Of a stretch of DNA of 64,000 bases, positions 49,933 through 62,365 are shown in pieces. Numbering within the stretch: the stretch's first letter is position 1; each line of letters begins with the position of its first letter. Origin of the DNA: Heterocephalus glaber (lineage: Eukaryota; Chordata; Mammalia; Rodentia; Bathyergidae). The notes under the pieces are model-generated. The model was not told the origin of the DNA. It did no database searches and worked only from the letters and a program-made list of their open reading frames with translations. The stretch is from positions 167,049 through 231,048 of the forward strand of contig NW_004624796.1 of assembly GCF_000247695.1 (NCBI RefSeq), read 5' to 3'. The position numbers and the translations under genes are program-made.

Positions 49933-51765
49933 GGACCATGTAGATTCACCTGTAATAGATATAAGAGATGATGAGAAAGAAAATCTCATAAAGACATTCC
50001 TTACAACTACTTATGCCAAATCTCAGAGCTTTGGTGCCACAGCCCTGCATGTACCTGACTTCATAGCTATGAGTGATGACATTATTTGCTGATATTATTG
50101 AAATGACTGCTTCTCTTTCAGTCTGGAGTCAAGATTTGTCTAACAGATGGACATTGAAAAATAATTGATACAATGCATTCTGTAACACATGGAAGTTGAG
50201 AACATAGAGGAAGTATCTAAGAGAGAGAGAGTCAAGGTTTAAAATTCATATTCTAATTATGAGGAATCAAATTTTTATTTTGATACACTTGTTGAAAATT
50301 GTCACATTGTCATGGTCTGCTATTTAAAAATCATTTAGTTTGATACTTGTTCCAATCTTTTTATACTTTTCAACACCTAAACTTAAACTGTTCTCATTCT
50401 TATGGCCACTTTGGCCCCAGAAAGGAGACTTTCTCAAGCCAATTCTTTCAGCTGAGACATATCCAGTCAATGCTTTGAACACACAATCTTTTTAAACATT
50501 GGAGTATCCTAGGCTAATTCCTTGGACATTTTTCTGTCTTCATTTCTGTCTTCTTCCCTTGATTTCAGATTTTCTCATGATTTTAAACATCATCTATAGG
50601 GTGATAAAATGCAAGTCAACATCTCTAGCACAAATTTTTTTCCTGAACCCTAGGAAGGAAAATCAAATTTCTACTCTACATCTCCAAGTGAGTGACTAAT
50701 AGATACATAAAATTTATGTCTCAGTGGATCTCTTTTAAACTCCTATCAATCATCTTCTTTTAAAAGTTCTTTATTTCCTTGAAAATGATTTTATTTAAAT
50801 CATAATCCCACCAGGTGAATGTTAGGTATGGCATTACCTGTCTCACAGACAGAGAATCAAGGCATTAGTTTGTTTCTCTGGTTATCATTCTTAGTTTCCA
50901 CCCAGAATAAATTGTCCTTGTACAAATGTTTTGCTCTTTCCAGGAACGCTTGCTCAAGAATTCATGCACATCACAGCTTACAAGGGAAAAAACCTGACAT
51001 TTTCTGTCTTTAGAGCTCAAGTCTAAGTGTAGTTATAGAAGAGAAGCAGATGAAAAGGGGCTCACACAATTGCTTACAAGAGTAGGAATGAATGGATCCC
51101 AGGCCTAAGTGATAGTGGAAAAGAATAACATCTGAGGATTCATTTCACATTATCCAGGGGAGAGGGAAACTTCCTCAGAGACTGGACAGGATTCTCACTC
51201 AGTAATTGCTGGAAGATTGTGTAACATGATTTAAAAAAAAAATTGGCCTCACAACAAAAACAAATCAACAACTGTTGCTCAAGCATATTGAAAGAGTCCA
51301 ATTTATCTATTTCATCATAAGTTGGAAGATGCAGCATAGGAAAGCTATGCTTGTTATCTCTCAAATATCATCTTGTCCTTCCAACCAATGACAAACCTTG
51401 ACCTCAAAGCTGCAAAATGTGCCCCAAACCCCTCAACGAATCCAAATGACACAGCTGTTACAACATAGAAAATTCCATATTTTGGGTCGTGTACTCAAAA
51501 ATAGTGCTATTTAATGGAGTTCAAAATTTACTATTAAAATTGTGTATATAACAGAAAAAATAAGAATAAAAGAAATTAATTTTGATTGTATTCAGTGAAC
51601 AGTTAAAATAACAACCACTATCCCATGAACAAATGTGAAAAAATGAACATGGTTGAAGTCCGTGAAGGAGTAATGAAAAATAGGAATAAGTTTAACAAAA
51701 TGAGCAGTCGCAGTGTCATCCATGATAGTAGATAACATTTGAGTGATTACTGTATATTATGCAGG
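49933..51765. other. No gene recognised
   Basis: Only short ORFs and simple-sequence patches such as gagagagagag near 50221. Confidence 0.45.
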
Positions 51766-51857
51766 ACTCTCCCATCCAAGTACTAACCAGGCACGACCCT
51801 GCTTAGCTTCCGAGATCAGATGAGATCGAGCACATTCAGGGTGGTATGGCTGTAGAC
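51766..51857 (-). pseudogene. 5S rRNA pseudogene, 3'-truncated
   Basis: The minus strand begins GTCTACAGCCATACCACC at 51857. It continues through the internal-promoter box A (GAAGCTAAGCAGGGT) to TGGATGGGAGA, then diverges, so it covers about the first 91 of 120 nt. A few substitutions are present and the terminal stem partner is missing. Confidence 0.92.
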
Positions 51858-51872
51858 ACTTTTGATTCTTTT

Positions 51873-52095
51873 TGTTTTGTTTGTTGTTTTTGCAGTATTG
51901 GTGTTTGAACCCAGGGCCTCAGACATTCTGGGGAAGCCCTGTCATCCAGCTATGTCAGCAGCCCTTCTTATTTTATTTTTGAGACAGGGTCTCACTAAAT
52001 CCTTCAGGCTGACCTCATCCTCCTTGCTATCCTCCTGCTTCAGCCTCCCCAGTAGCAGGAAATGCAGCACTGTACTCCCATGCCTGTCTGCTTTT
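51873..52095 (-). mobile_element. Composite B1-ID SINE
   Basis: In plus reading it has the ID end first (tgtttgaacccagggcctca), then B1 in reverse (gagacagggtctcactaaat, then cctgcttcagcctccccag). It abuts the 5S rRNA pseudogene. Confidence 0.75.
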
Positions 52096-54399
52096 TGAAA
52101 AACATATTGCTAATTATTCATATTTCAATATCCTTTGTTTTAGCTATCTACTTTCAAGACTTTACCTATTAGAAAAAATTCAAGATATGTATTTTTCATT
52201 TTAAAAGCAAGCTATTATGAAAATTAAAAGCCATATTCATTGTAATACTTGTACACACAGAATCAAATAGATGTCAAAAATACCACTGGATTTTATTTAT
52301 TTACATGTGTCCTTTAACCAACTGCTTCTTCCTCTGGGCCAGAAAGAAAATAAAATTTAAAAGTCCTGATAAAATAATTCCAAAACAAATCTCTTTTCAT
52401 TCCTGGTTTTATCAGCAAGGCATCAGAGTCAAAGTGCAGAAAAAGAATTTTAACAAGTAGACATATAATGAATAATTTATTTATTTATCAGAAATTTAAT
52501 TATCCAACAATAAGTATACCTTGGATTAATGGTGGCCTATTCTCAAAATTGAGGACCATGTTGTGGTGTTATGCAGATTAAAAACAGAAAGGCACATGCT
52601 ATCTTTAATATTGCACAAAGTGCTTATCATATGTGACACTGAAAAATACCCTGTGTCAGGATGGTTTTTGCTGCACAAAATACAAGATTCATTTCAATTG
52701 GGCTTAATATTTGAGGAAATTGTTGTAGATGGTAATTTGGGCCAACTAACTCTTAGTTTCCAATTTTTTTTCTACAGGAATATTTATATAACATTTATAT
52801 ACATATAGGAAGAAATGGCAATAGATTATTCACTTGAGAGTCTTCTGATTTTTTGACATAGACCTTGAATATGTGTATCACCTTGACCTAGGCAGTAAAT
52901 AAACTGAAACTCTAGATTTTCATCATCTTGACTCTAGCATGTGTTACCCACCAGTGCTCAATAAACTCTCTTCCTGCTCTTAGTTTGAACTTCCACCCAA
53001 GGTATGTTGACATCACTTTCTTTGCTGAAGTTGGATACAGACCAACTTCAACCTTTTCAGATTCTTGACACTGTCAGTTCATAAATTTCACTTTCTATTC
53101 ATATCCAGATCACACTTCACAGTATGACTCCCACATTTACTACTTCACTTTAACATGTTCCATATCAAGTAATTTGGTTATTCTGTGATTTCTTCTACAC
53201 CTCCATTCATCACTACCTGATTTATCATTGTTAAAGTCACGGGGTCTTTCTTCTTTCCTTTTCTAATTTAAATATTCCAATTCGGTTGAACAATATAGTC
53301 AACAAAAGTTAATCACATGCCACAACTGTCTCTACTTTTCTCACTTACACAGGTCTGGTGCAGGGTGGGACCTGGCGTTTTCACCTATTATTTTTCTTGT
53401 ACCAAGTGTATTGGTGAAATGTGTAAATTGCAGAAACAACTTTCTCCGCTTCTACTTACATGGAGAGTTTTACTTAAAGCTGGGTACTCACCCAGCGATT
53501 CTTGTTCATTTGGTCTGTAGTAAAACTCAGGTATCAATAGGACTTAAGAGATTGCCAAATATTGCAAAGTCTAGGCAAGATAAAAAACTTATTTAAATAA
53601 AAATATCACTTTTTCAGTTTGATTGCAATGATCAATATGGTTTTCTCTCCCACATCCTTTTCCCCCAAGTTATTTAGTTGACTCATGTTAATTCTATTTG
53701 TGTTAGCATGTGGTCACAGAGAGAAGAGGGTGGGTCCAGTCGCTGGCGCATAAGAAGGACCCAATGGTGGATTACGTGGGTTTACCTCTTGTCTGAGAAG
53801 GATATTTTCAGATGAGCTGACATGTTTCTTTAACTTTGAAGGGCTGTAAAATCTCTGTGAGTTCTGAAATTCGTGCAGCTGAAATTCATATACCCAGCCT
53901 TAGAATGACATCGGCACAAAGAGAGAAGTGCCAGGAGAAGATGGGAGAAGTTTTGGGCTGTCACTGTACAAATTCAGAGCTTCCTTCCTCTTTTGTGGGT
54001 TTTCTGATTATGGAAGTAAATATCTGATGATGGCAGTTAATTTAATATGATATAAATTCTTTGTTTGAATCTTAACTAAATATTCAATATTGAAATTAAA
54101 TAAATTCTACTTACTATGCCTCCAGTCACCACCTTTTGCACATATCAAAGAGCACATATCAGAGTCTGTGCAGTCTGCTGAGCCCTCCCTAGAGAATTTC
54201 AGCCCCCACGAATTCTATGAGGTAATCAAAGTATAGAAGAATATTAATGGAATAAATAATCCACAGGCAATACCAGTGTCATAAAGTGCCTCAATTTTCT
54301 CAACTCATCTGGGATCATAGAGTTCCAAGATTTAAGAAAGGCTATTGGTGGTTATTTTAATCATGTTCTGAAAAAGAAGAGGATCAATGTTTGTACTTT
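52096..54399. other. No gene recognised
   Basis: No coding, RNA or repeat signal that I can name. Confidence 0.45.
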
Positions 54400-54490
54400 T
54401 TTATGGTACACAAAAATTGTACGGTAAACAAGCCCTATAATGAATGTTATCATTATGTATATCTAAAATGTCTCCATAAATATTTTGCTA
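54400..54490 (+). mobile_element. Diverged L1 tail
   Basis: Text gtacggtaaacaagccct followed by tatatctaaaatgtctccat matches the L1 3' tail family in this window. Confidence 0.5.
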
Positions 54491-55824
54491 AAAATATTCT
54501 ACTGTATTTATTTACATTATAAAATTGGTGCCATTTTTAAGTACCCTAGAATTTATTTTCTTCAACACACAAGTGACAAGAGAGCTGGTGCTTGTTAGAC
54601 AGTCAGAGGCGGCATCTCTGATGCACTGATGCTTGCCAGCTAATTTCAGCAGCTATCTATTAGGTCAGTGTGCAACATCTGTAACCCAATAATGCACATT
54701 CCGGCAACATTTAGTACAATAGTTCTGGTTTACAGAAGGAAATTGGTCAGTGTGTTAATGCCACCTAAAGACCAAGCCTACACTGTGCTAGGTAGCTTTT
54801 GGACAATGATAGGTAAAAACACATCGAAACTGACTACCACTTTGAAATTTATTTTTCTTATTAGGTGTTTATTTTTCTACTTTAGACTGCTATTATCAGA
54901 ACTTTTATGTAGCTAACTAACCAGCAATGAGCAGTTTCTTCAAGTTTCTAGAGGAAAAATTGAAGATTCCTGGTCTAGAATTTTGCTGACATCATTGTAT
55001 ATCCTAAGTTTTCAAGAGGCCCTTCTTAGAACACATCATAATTGAAATAAGTATTTCAAAACACCATGTAGTTAATCTTATTTTCACATTTTTTGGTTTT
55101 CAAATAACATTAGTCATGATTTTCAGCTCTGACATTGGATAAAACTGTGAAAAGTTCTTTTTTGTCTTCAGGATATAATTATCAATAGAACATGTGACAG
55201 TATTTCCCAATCAAAAGGGTGCTCCACTCCCTCCTCAAAGACCCCTACATCTGACTCTAATACTCCTTCCAGGCTGGTTTCTCCCTAACCACCCTACAAA
55301 CTCTCCAACCAGGAGACCTCACTCCCAGTTGCTAGGAGTTAAATTGCAAAAGGGGACACCTTGAACTCCTGGCGGTCCTTTTTAGATGGCCTTGCTTTCC
55401 AGAGTGAGGACAATGAACTAGATGCAGTGTGTTTTCTCATACTCCATGAGCTAGAGGAATGCTGACTGACAAATACCTGTTACTACCTGGAGATCATCTA
55501 TGAAACAGCTGCAGTCATCTCCCAATCTGCATCCCTAGCCCTCCAGTCAAATTAATTGTTGGACATGTTAAGTCAGATGGAAAAAGCACGCAAGGACAAA
55601 ACACTGCAAGGTGAGAATCTTTAGGGAAAGCAACTTTGTATAGCATGCAAAGACTGATGTTAATCTAGGACCTACTCTTACGGATGGGTGGACTTGGCTC
55701 GAGTTGAGCATGGTGTCTGGGCAGCACGGTGGGGCAGAGGTGATGCGTCCAAGCAGCAGCAACTGCGACCCCTCCAGCGCCACTCAGGGAGCTCCTGGTA
55801 GAAGCCATCACAAAGGCCTCCCTG
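54491..55824. other. Intergenic, 3' of the AKR1C pseudogene
   Basis: The part next to 55825 is former 3' UTR (matching the ctaccaggagctc-type text of the family). The rest is unidentified. Confidence 0.45.
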
Positions 55825-55867
55825 GTAATATTCATCAGAGAATAGATAGTTAGGGTGGTCAACAGCA
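55825..55867 (-). pseudogene. AKR1C pseudogene exon 9, acceptor and stop lost
   Basis: It aligns over 43 nt to exon 9 of the intact gene and codes D-H-P-N-Y-L-F-S-D-E-Y. The stop position reads TAC. The two bases before the exon are TG. The nearest AG lies 5 nt upstream and would shift the frame. Confidence 0.88.
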
Positions 55868-56848
55868 CAACACTGAGGACACAATTGCAAAATTGCCTCA
55901 ATGGTTCCATTTTTTGTAGTAAGGAATTGATATCTATGGATCTGCCATTAGGGTGAAAGTTAATCATTTTATTTCCTGACTGGTTGTCTAAACTTGCTGT
56001 CATGAACATGCCTTTATAGGATATATATCATAAAAATCATAACAAAGTTATTCAAATTATATTCTGTTGCCTAGAACTGAACACACAGAACAGACAAGAA
56101 TCGCAAAAAGCAAATGAATCCTGTCTTCAAATTCTCAAAGAAAGTAGAATTATTATGTCATGTTTGGTACAAGATCAAGTACAAATATTGATTATCACAA
56201 TAAATAGTTTTAAAATGTAGAGCTTACTGCCAGCAATTTCACTTCCATTTAACTAATTCAATATTTATTTAATCACAACCCATCATGAACATCATAGTAT
56301 GTTTGATTAGTATAAGGAAAGAATGTCATTAATGAGATAGATTTTCATGCCCAAGAAACTTAAAATGCATACTATTTTTAGATCTCTATATTTCATAACA
56401 ACAGCAAACGTAAGATTATAGAAGTTATTACCCATTAATATGCTTAACAAGCATAAAGAATTACTGATTGCTTATCAGTTTCTCTTTAATTAATGTTTCC
56501 ATGTTAGCCTTCTTTTTCTCTATACCAATACAAATTTTAGCATAACAGAATATTTACCAATTGTTAAGTTTGTTAAATGGTAGACTGTGTAATCTCTTTT
56601 CAAACACTATCATATTTCTATTATATGAATTTAAATTCTCCTGATTTTGAATTAATCTTTTAAAAATTCTTTATCATCTGCATAGAGGTGTTCTTATTGT
56701 AGGAAGTTGAAAGCAAATGTTCTATTGACATAATGCAAGCGTATCAAATGGCAAATACATCTTTGGGTTCTGAACAAACACAGACTGAAAAGGATGGGAG
56801 AATTGAAGCCAAAAGAAAATCAGTAACATATGTACCAAAATTACTTAC

Positions 56849-56931
56849 ATGTGAGCAGGAAGATATTGAAAGTTTCTGTTCAGGTCATCTAGTACTTTCA
56901 TGTCCTCTGAGGTTAACTGAAATACAAAAAC
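56849..56931 (-). pseudogene. AKR1C pseudogene exon 8, intact frame
   Basis: 83 nt, with an AG acceptor and a gtaagt donor. It reads V-F-V-F-Q-L-T-S-E-D and ends L-P-A-H. It is the only one of the four exons without a disabling change. Confidence 0.92.
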
Positions 56932-57579
56932 CTTGCACAGAAGTAGAACGTTTTTAGTATATTTACACTTCATACTTACCAATCTCGAAAATTCAAGTGA
57001 ATAAGATTGAATGGCACAGAGGTGATAGTTAAAATATCTGAGAAATTTCTAAAAGTTATTAAAGACAACAATAAAAATCAGATAAAATTTGATAGTAATT
57101 CCTTTAAAGATATATCAAAACTGTACAACACTATAGACAAGAAGAGATCTTGAAAGATATCGGAGCACAAATAAAGCTCATATGATTAAAATATTATAGT
57201 GTCATGTAATCAGAGTTTCCAGAAAAATGTACAAGCAAAGTTTTGAAATATCTAAGAAAATTAAATCATTTTCAGGGATACAGACAGATCTCTTTAACTC
57301 ATCAACAAGGAGTTAAAATGTAAACGATGCTTTTCCAACATTATGTAAGTCAGGAATTGTTCCAATATTAGTTGTGTCATATTTAAAGGAGTTGGCTTAA
57401 AGAGGATCATGTTACATAAACTTGGCACATTTTAAACATCAAAACAATTTTCACTATACATTGAAACAAATGGATTTTTAAGTCCTTCAAATTTCCCTAA
57501 ATGAGTGAGAGGAAGAGGTACAGATGAGTAATTTGACAAATTAGTTACCAGGCATAGATTCCATTATTCTTTGAACTTC

Positions 57580-58255
57580 TCTATAAATAACAAAAAGGAT
57601 GATCTCAGTAAAATTAATTTGATAGAATCTCATTTGTTAATTCTTGCTCTTATTTCTTGTGCTATTTGAGCCCTATTCAGGAGATCTTTCCCATAACTGC
57701 AACTTAAATTCTTTTCCCCGTATGTTTTTCTAGCATTTTTAAACTTCCAGGATTTATACTAAGACCTTTGTCTATTTTGAATTGATTTTTGAACAAGGTG
57801 AGAAAGAGGGGTATATTTTCAACTTCTACATAATGGTGTCTATTTGTCCCGGTACCATTTGTTAAAGAAGCTGTTCCCCCACTCCCATTTTAAGTTCTTG
57901 GTCTCTTTGTCAAGAAGTTTAAATATTACATGGGTTCACTCATATGAGAAACCCAAAATATAGAGAAAGAGCAAAATAAAAACAGATAATAGGAATTAGG
58001 AAGATCTTTTTTAACTAGGAAAGAGAATAAGAAATGCAGGAAGTGGGAAGGAAGGGAGGGAAATGGGAAGAAAAAAGACGTGAAAAAACATAGAGATAGA
58101 GCTTTTGCAAATGTGGAGTAGACCAAGAGAGAGAAGCAGGGAGGGAGAGGAGAGGCAGAAGATGTAGGCAATAATTTAGGTGTGTTATGTACAGGTACCA
58201 ACTCAGGACAATAAATGTAATCAGTATGTGCTATAAATGTGTACTAATAAAAAGC
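57580..58255 (+). mobile_element. 5'-inverted (twin-primed) L1 in pseudogene intron 7
   Basis: About 57.60-57.92 kb reads as L1 ORF2 on the minus strand. From about 57925 the sequence switches to the plus-strand L1 3' end, with the family tail (gtactaataaaaagc) at 58255. This is the structure produced by twin priming. Confidence 0.75.
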
Positions 58256-58379
58256 ACATGTATAAAAATACCACCTTAAAGCTCAATGTTTTGTAAAATG
58301 ACTAGGCACTAAAAAAATACATTTTAGGAATTTTTTTTCCAAAAGGAATCAAATGGCTGAAATTTACATGTGATGTATA

Positions 58380-59415
58380 TAAATGCACCAAATGAGAAAA
58401 CTTCTGTACAAAAAAAGGAATGAATTAGCAAGCCAAAGACACAGCCTACAGAATAGGAGAAAGTCTTCACTATCTATTGTTTTGACAGAGGAGTAATATC
58501 TAGACTATATAAAGAGCTTAAAAAAGCTTGACATCAAAAAAATGACACAGTGGGGCTGGGGATTTAGCTCAGTGGCATCATTCCTGGCTTGCAAGTGCAA
58601 GGTCCTAAGTTTGATTCCCGATACCAAAAAAACAAAAAAGACACAATGAATAAGTGAGCAAATGGAGTTTATCAACCCTTATCAAAGGAATCAGTATATG
58701 TCACCAATATGTATATGAAAAATGTTCAATATCTTTTGGCCATCATAAATGCAAATCAAAACTACATTCTATCTTATTGTTATTCTGGGCTATCATCAAG
58801 AATACAAATAATAATAAATATTGGTAAAGATTTGTGAGGGGGAGTGAGAAACTCTTTTACCTTTGTGGTGTGAATGTAAATTAGCACAAATATTATGGAA
58901 ATTAGTAGCAAATTTACTTAAAAAACTAAACAGATCTACCATTTGATCCATCATATTCCCCAAAAATGTCAGTATACTATAGATACTTGTGTATCATATT
59001 TATTGCAGCACAATTTATAACAGCTAAGCTATCTTTTTCAATCAAAAGATGAGAGGCCAAAAAATGTGATATTCATGCACAATTGAATGTTACTCAGCCA
59101 TAAAGCAGAACAAAATTATTTGGAGGAAAATAAATGGAACTGGATACCACGATGGTAAGTGAAATAAGCCAGATACAAAAACTGAAATATCACAGGTTTT
59201 CTCTCATATGAAGAACTGAAATAAAAAGTTTTAAAAGTCAGAGATGAGGAGAGCGTAGAAGAGAAATTATTGAATAGAGAAAGGGATTGCTAGAGAGGGA
59301 GAGAAAAGGAAGTAGATCTGGAAGGGGGAAATGATCAAAGTATATTATACACATGTATAAATATGCCAAAATGAACTCACCATTATGTATCATTAATGTG
59401 TACTAAAAGAAAAAC
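58380..59415 (+). mobile_element. 5'-truncated L1 (ORF2 end plus 3' UTR)
   Basis: Plus-strand ORF2 C-terminal text is readable (gaatgttactcagccataaa, then aaataagccagatac). The 3' UTR follows, ending at ttaatgtgtactaaaag. An ID SINE has inserted at 58553-58639. Confidence 0.8.
58553..58639 (+). mobile_element. ID SINE
   Basis: ggggctggggatttagctca start. Flanked by gacacagtg / gacacaatg. Confidence 0.88.
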
Positions 59416-59524
59416 CATTGTATTGTTAAATGAGAATGGATAAAACTGTGTTCTACTCTTTAAAAATTATACAAATTATCAGTTTTTTACGAGTCAAACT
59501 AACAGAATATATATATATAATATG

Positions 59525-59740
59525 AATTAATATGAAAGAAAGGAAAGAAAATGTATGAGAAAAGAATGAAAAAAATGGAAACAAAGCTTTTGTGACTAGG
59601 GAGGGTTGGAAGGCTGGATGTGAGGGCACAGGAATGGGAAAAAACAAGAACTGAGATACATCATGTAGAGGTACAAATTCCCAATGGTGGATGTCATCAT
59701 AATGTATACCTAAAATGTACCAGTAAGGTTAATTTAAAAA
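59525..59740 (+). mobile_element. L1 3' UTR fragment
   Basis: Carries the L1 tail family seen repeatedly in this window: purine-rich UTR, gatacatcatgtagaggtac, then atacctaaaatgtaccagtaa. Confidence 0.75.
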
Positions 59741-61369
59741 ACCATGGATTTGAATTCTTAATAATTTAAAATGTCAGTTCTATCCAAACTGGTTGCTAGT
59801 TTCTGTGCCACATCAACCAAATACCTAAAGACATAATCTGAATGGAGGTCGATAAATGATTGTAAAATTTATGTAATTTATGATCACCCAATAACAGCCA
59901 AGACATTTTTAAGTGACTTAAGAGTAAGAAAAATGTCTCATTCTGCACAGCAAGGCTGATTTTTCCAACATAATTGAAGTAGTTTCAAGAATAGATAGTA
60001 CAATTGTTGACAGGACAGAGGCCAGGAATATTGTTACTGTTTCTGGAAATGTTTGAGAGCCTTTAAAAAGTTCTGTATGTGGATTTTGATATTTTTTTCA
60101 GATAGTATTAAAATACTGCACTTGAATTGGCTATTAGTGCAAAGAAAGACTGTGTAAGAGGTTGTAAGAAGTTTTTGTAGTATTTTTGTGTTTGCAAGAT
60201 GGGAAACCCATGACGCTCTTCAATCACAAAGTAGACATGAAGGCTACAATAAGAAGAAGCTTTTTTTTTTTTATCATGAAACTACACCATAAATAGAGTG
60301 AAAGTATGATTAAACTTATGAGAAGATATTTCAACAAAACATTTCATGTACAAGAAGTATTATTGAGAATACATAAATGTGGTAGATTGATTATAAAGTG
60401 GTCTCCAATACTTCTCATCTACCAGTTCCTGCAGTTTTTGTGATGTCAGTTTGCACCTTTTCTCACCAATAGACAGTGACTCTGTCCCCATTTCTTGAGT
60501 CTTGCTTGGTCTCTGACCTTCACAGGCCAATAACATGGGACAGAAGCAATGCTGTGCCAAATCTGAACCAAGGCCTTAAAAGGCATAGCCATTGCTAGGT
60601 CTGTGTGAAGAAGGGAGGCCAGCCTCATTGGCTGGTGGATAGGAGAGCTAAAGCCCTCCAGACAACAGCCAACCAGTTCTTGAGAGCAGTGGGGATGCAT
60701 TGTCCTGGGAATGCATGAGAGAGTCGGCTGTGAGCATAAGAGAGAGACTGCTTAGACAGAACATCTTCACTGAGCTCAGGATGAGTTAACAGAAAGGGTA
60801 AAATTGACTCATAAGCAAAATACTTTTTATGTTATATCTCAATATTGGGAGTGATTTGTTTTGCAGTTGTCAAAGGTAGTGAAGTTAATAAAACTCCCAC
60901 TGGAACGTGAAGAGATAACCCATTACTAAGTGGGCAGAACATGAACTGGCATTTGATGAATGAAAAAAGTCAAAATGAATAAATATACAAATATTGAAAT
61001 ATATGAGTATTCACAGAAATCCAAAGTACAACTACCATATAATTTGTAGAATAAAAATTACCTCACCCAAATCCGTCATTTCAGAAAGTAAAGTAATAAA
61101 AATTGTTCCTTGCACAGAGATATACAACACAGGGCTGACTTAATGAAGAAAACCAAACTCTGTGCTCTCTACAATCCTCATTCTCACTGGTTCTACTTGC
61201 TCTCTCTTGTGGTAAAAAGAAGAAAACAATTCCAAACACATCTAAACCTCACATGCATAGGAAATGCTAGAAATACTGGCTCAGCCCAAAAATGTCCTGG
61301 GGGCTTTCAGGAAGCACACATGTGAAAGATACAGCGCAGGAGCCCTGATGCCTACCACTCCGTCATCGC

Positions 61370-61533
61370 CTGTATGTTCTCTTTTATCTCCTTCTCTGTT
61401 AAACTCCAGGCCAAGGCCACAACCCCACGCTGCAGCAGGTAGCGAAGGGCAACCAGAGATGGAGATTGCTTGTATTTCTTTGCCATGGAACAAAACCGGA
61501 TCATCCCAGAGATATGGAGCCCTTGGGTCCACC
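61370..61533 (-). pseudogene. AKR1C pseudogene exon 7, 2-nt deletion and GC donor
   Basis: It is 164 nt long against the 166-nt family length. The deletion lies where the intact gene codes V240-L-C-A-M. Downstream, V-A-L-A-K is V-A-L-A-W, so K270 is lost. The donor reads CAG|gcgatg. Confidence 0.92.
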
Positions 61534-61777
61534 CTGGAAGGAAAGACAGAAATGGTCAAGTCCTGAGGCAAAATATTTGGTTTAACAAGAGGCTTCCAGT
61601 GTAGGCCAGGAATCCTCCAGTGCAGTCCCTGGACCAGCAGCACCAGTATTTTATGGAATCTTCTCAGAAACAGAAACTGTCCCCTCTCCCTGAGACAGCT
61701 GAGTGTCAACTAAGAAATTGAGGATTAACAATATTTTAAAACCAATTTTTTAAGGGAACTTTCTTTGTCCTTCTTAC

Positions 61778-61887
61778 CACCTTTTATATTGTTGGGTTCC
61801 CGGTGCACCTTAGGCAACCAGCGCAGTGTGTTCAGACTCGCAGAAATCCAGCAGTCTGCTCTGGCTGACATAAGGATGGCATTCCAC
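61778..61887 (-). pseudogene. AKR1C pseudogene exon 6 with nonsense codon 216
   Basis: It has the normal 110-nt length, a gcag acceptor and a gtaaga donor. It starts V-E-C-H-P-Y but codon 216 is TAA at 61810-61812. The following residues no longer match the family. Confidence 0.93.
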
Positions 61888-62157
61888 CTGCAGAAGGGCA
61901 AGACAGAAAGGGATCACATCATAGGAAATCCCAATGTCAACAAGATGGATAAAAGTTAAACGTAAAGTAAGTTGAATTTAAAAAGTGACATTACATTGAG
62001 TTGAAACGATCAATAGAAAGTAATGGTTTTTTTCCCTGAAAAGTAAATTTAATCACTTTTTTTTACTAGCATGGATCAAAACAAAACAAAACAAAACAAC
62101 TTCCCTTTAGGTGACCTAGCTCTGTGGACCACACTTTGGATGCTATGTTTTCATTTC

Positions 62158-62365
62158 TTTGTTTGTTTGTTACTGAGGATGGAATCAAAAATATTGTGCA
62201 TGCTATATAAACACTCTACCACTTAGCTATACCCTCATCCAATCTTATATTTCATTTGAAAACAGGGTCTCACTAATTGCCTAAGCTGATCTCAAACTTG
62301 TGCTCCCCTGCCTCAGCTTCTTGAGTAGCTGGGAATACAGGTATCTACTACCACACACATCTAAT
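62158..62365 (-). mobile_element. Composite B1-ID SINE in pseudogene intron 5
   Basis: ID part (ttactgaggatggaatcaaa, then ccacttagctataccc) followed by reversed B1 (acagggtctcactaattgcc, then gcctcagcttcttgagtagc). Confidence 0.7.

Larger units (their letters stand above)
55825..61887 (-). pseudogene. AKR1C pseudogene, exons 6-9 (exons 1-5 lie outside the window)
   Basis: A tandem paralogue of the intact AKR1C gene in the same orientation, about 15 kb upstream of it. Recognisable exons are 6 (61778-61887), 7 (61370-61533), 8 (56849-56931) and 9 (55825-55867). The lesions are: codon 216, the conserved Tyr, is TAA (61810-61812). Exon 7 is 164 instead of 166 nt, a frameshift. The codon for cofactor-binding K270 reads Trp. 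The exon 7 donor is GC (gcgatg). The base pair before exon 9 is TG rather than AG. The stop codon is TAC, so the frame would run on. Exon 8 alone is intact, with good splice sites. Intron 7 is 4.4 kb against 2.6 kb in the intact gene, mainly because of L1 insertions. Introns elsewhere align with the intact copy. Exon 5 would be expected just beyond base 64000. Confidence 0.93.

Noticed and set aside
55665..56009. 114-codon ORF over pseudogene exon 9
   Set aside because: It starts in the intron and reads exon 9 in the wrong frame. The AKR1C frame is the neighbouring one.
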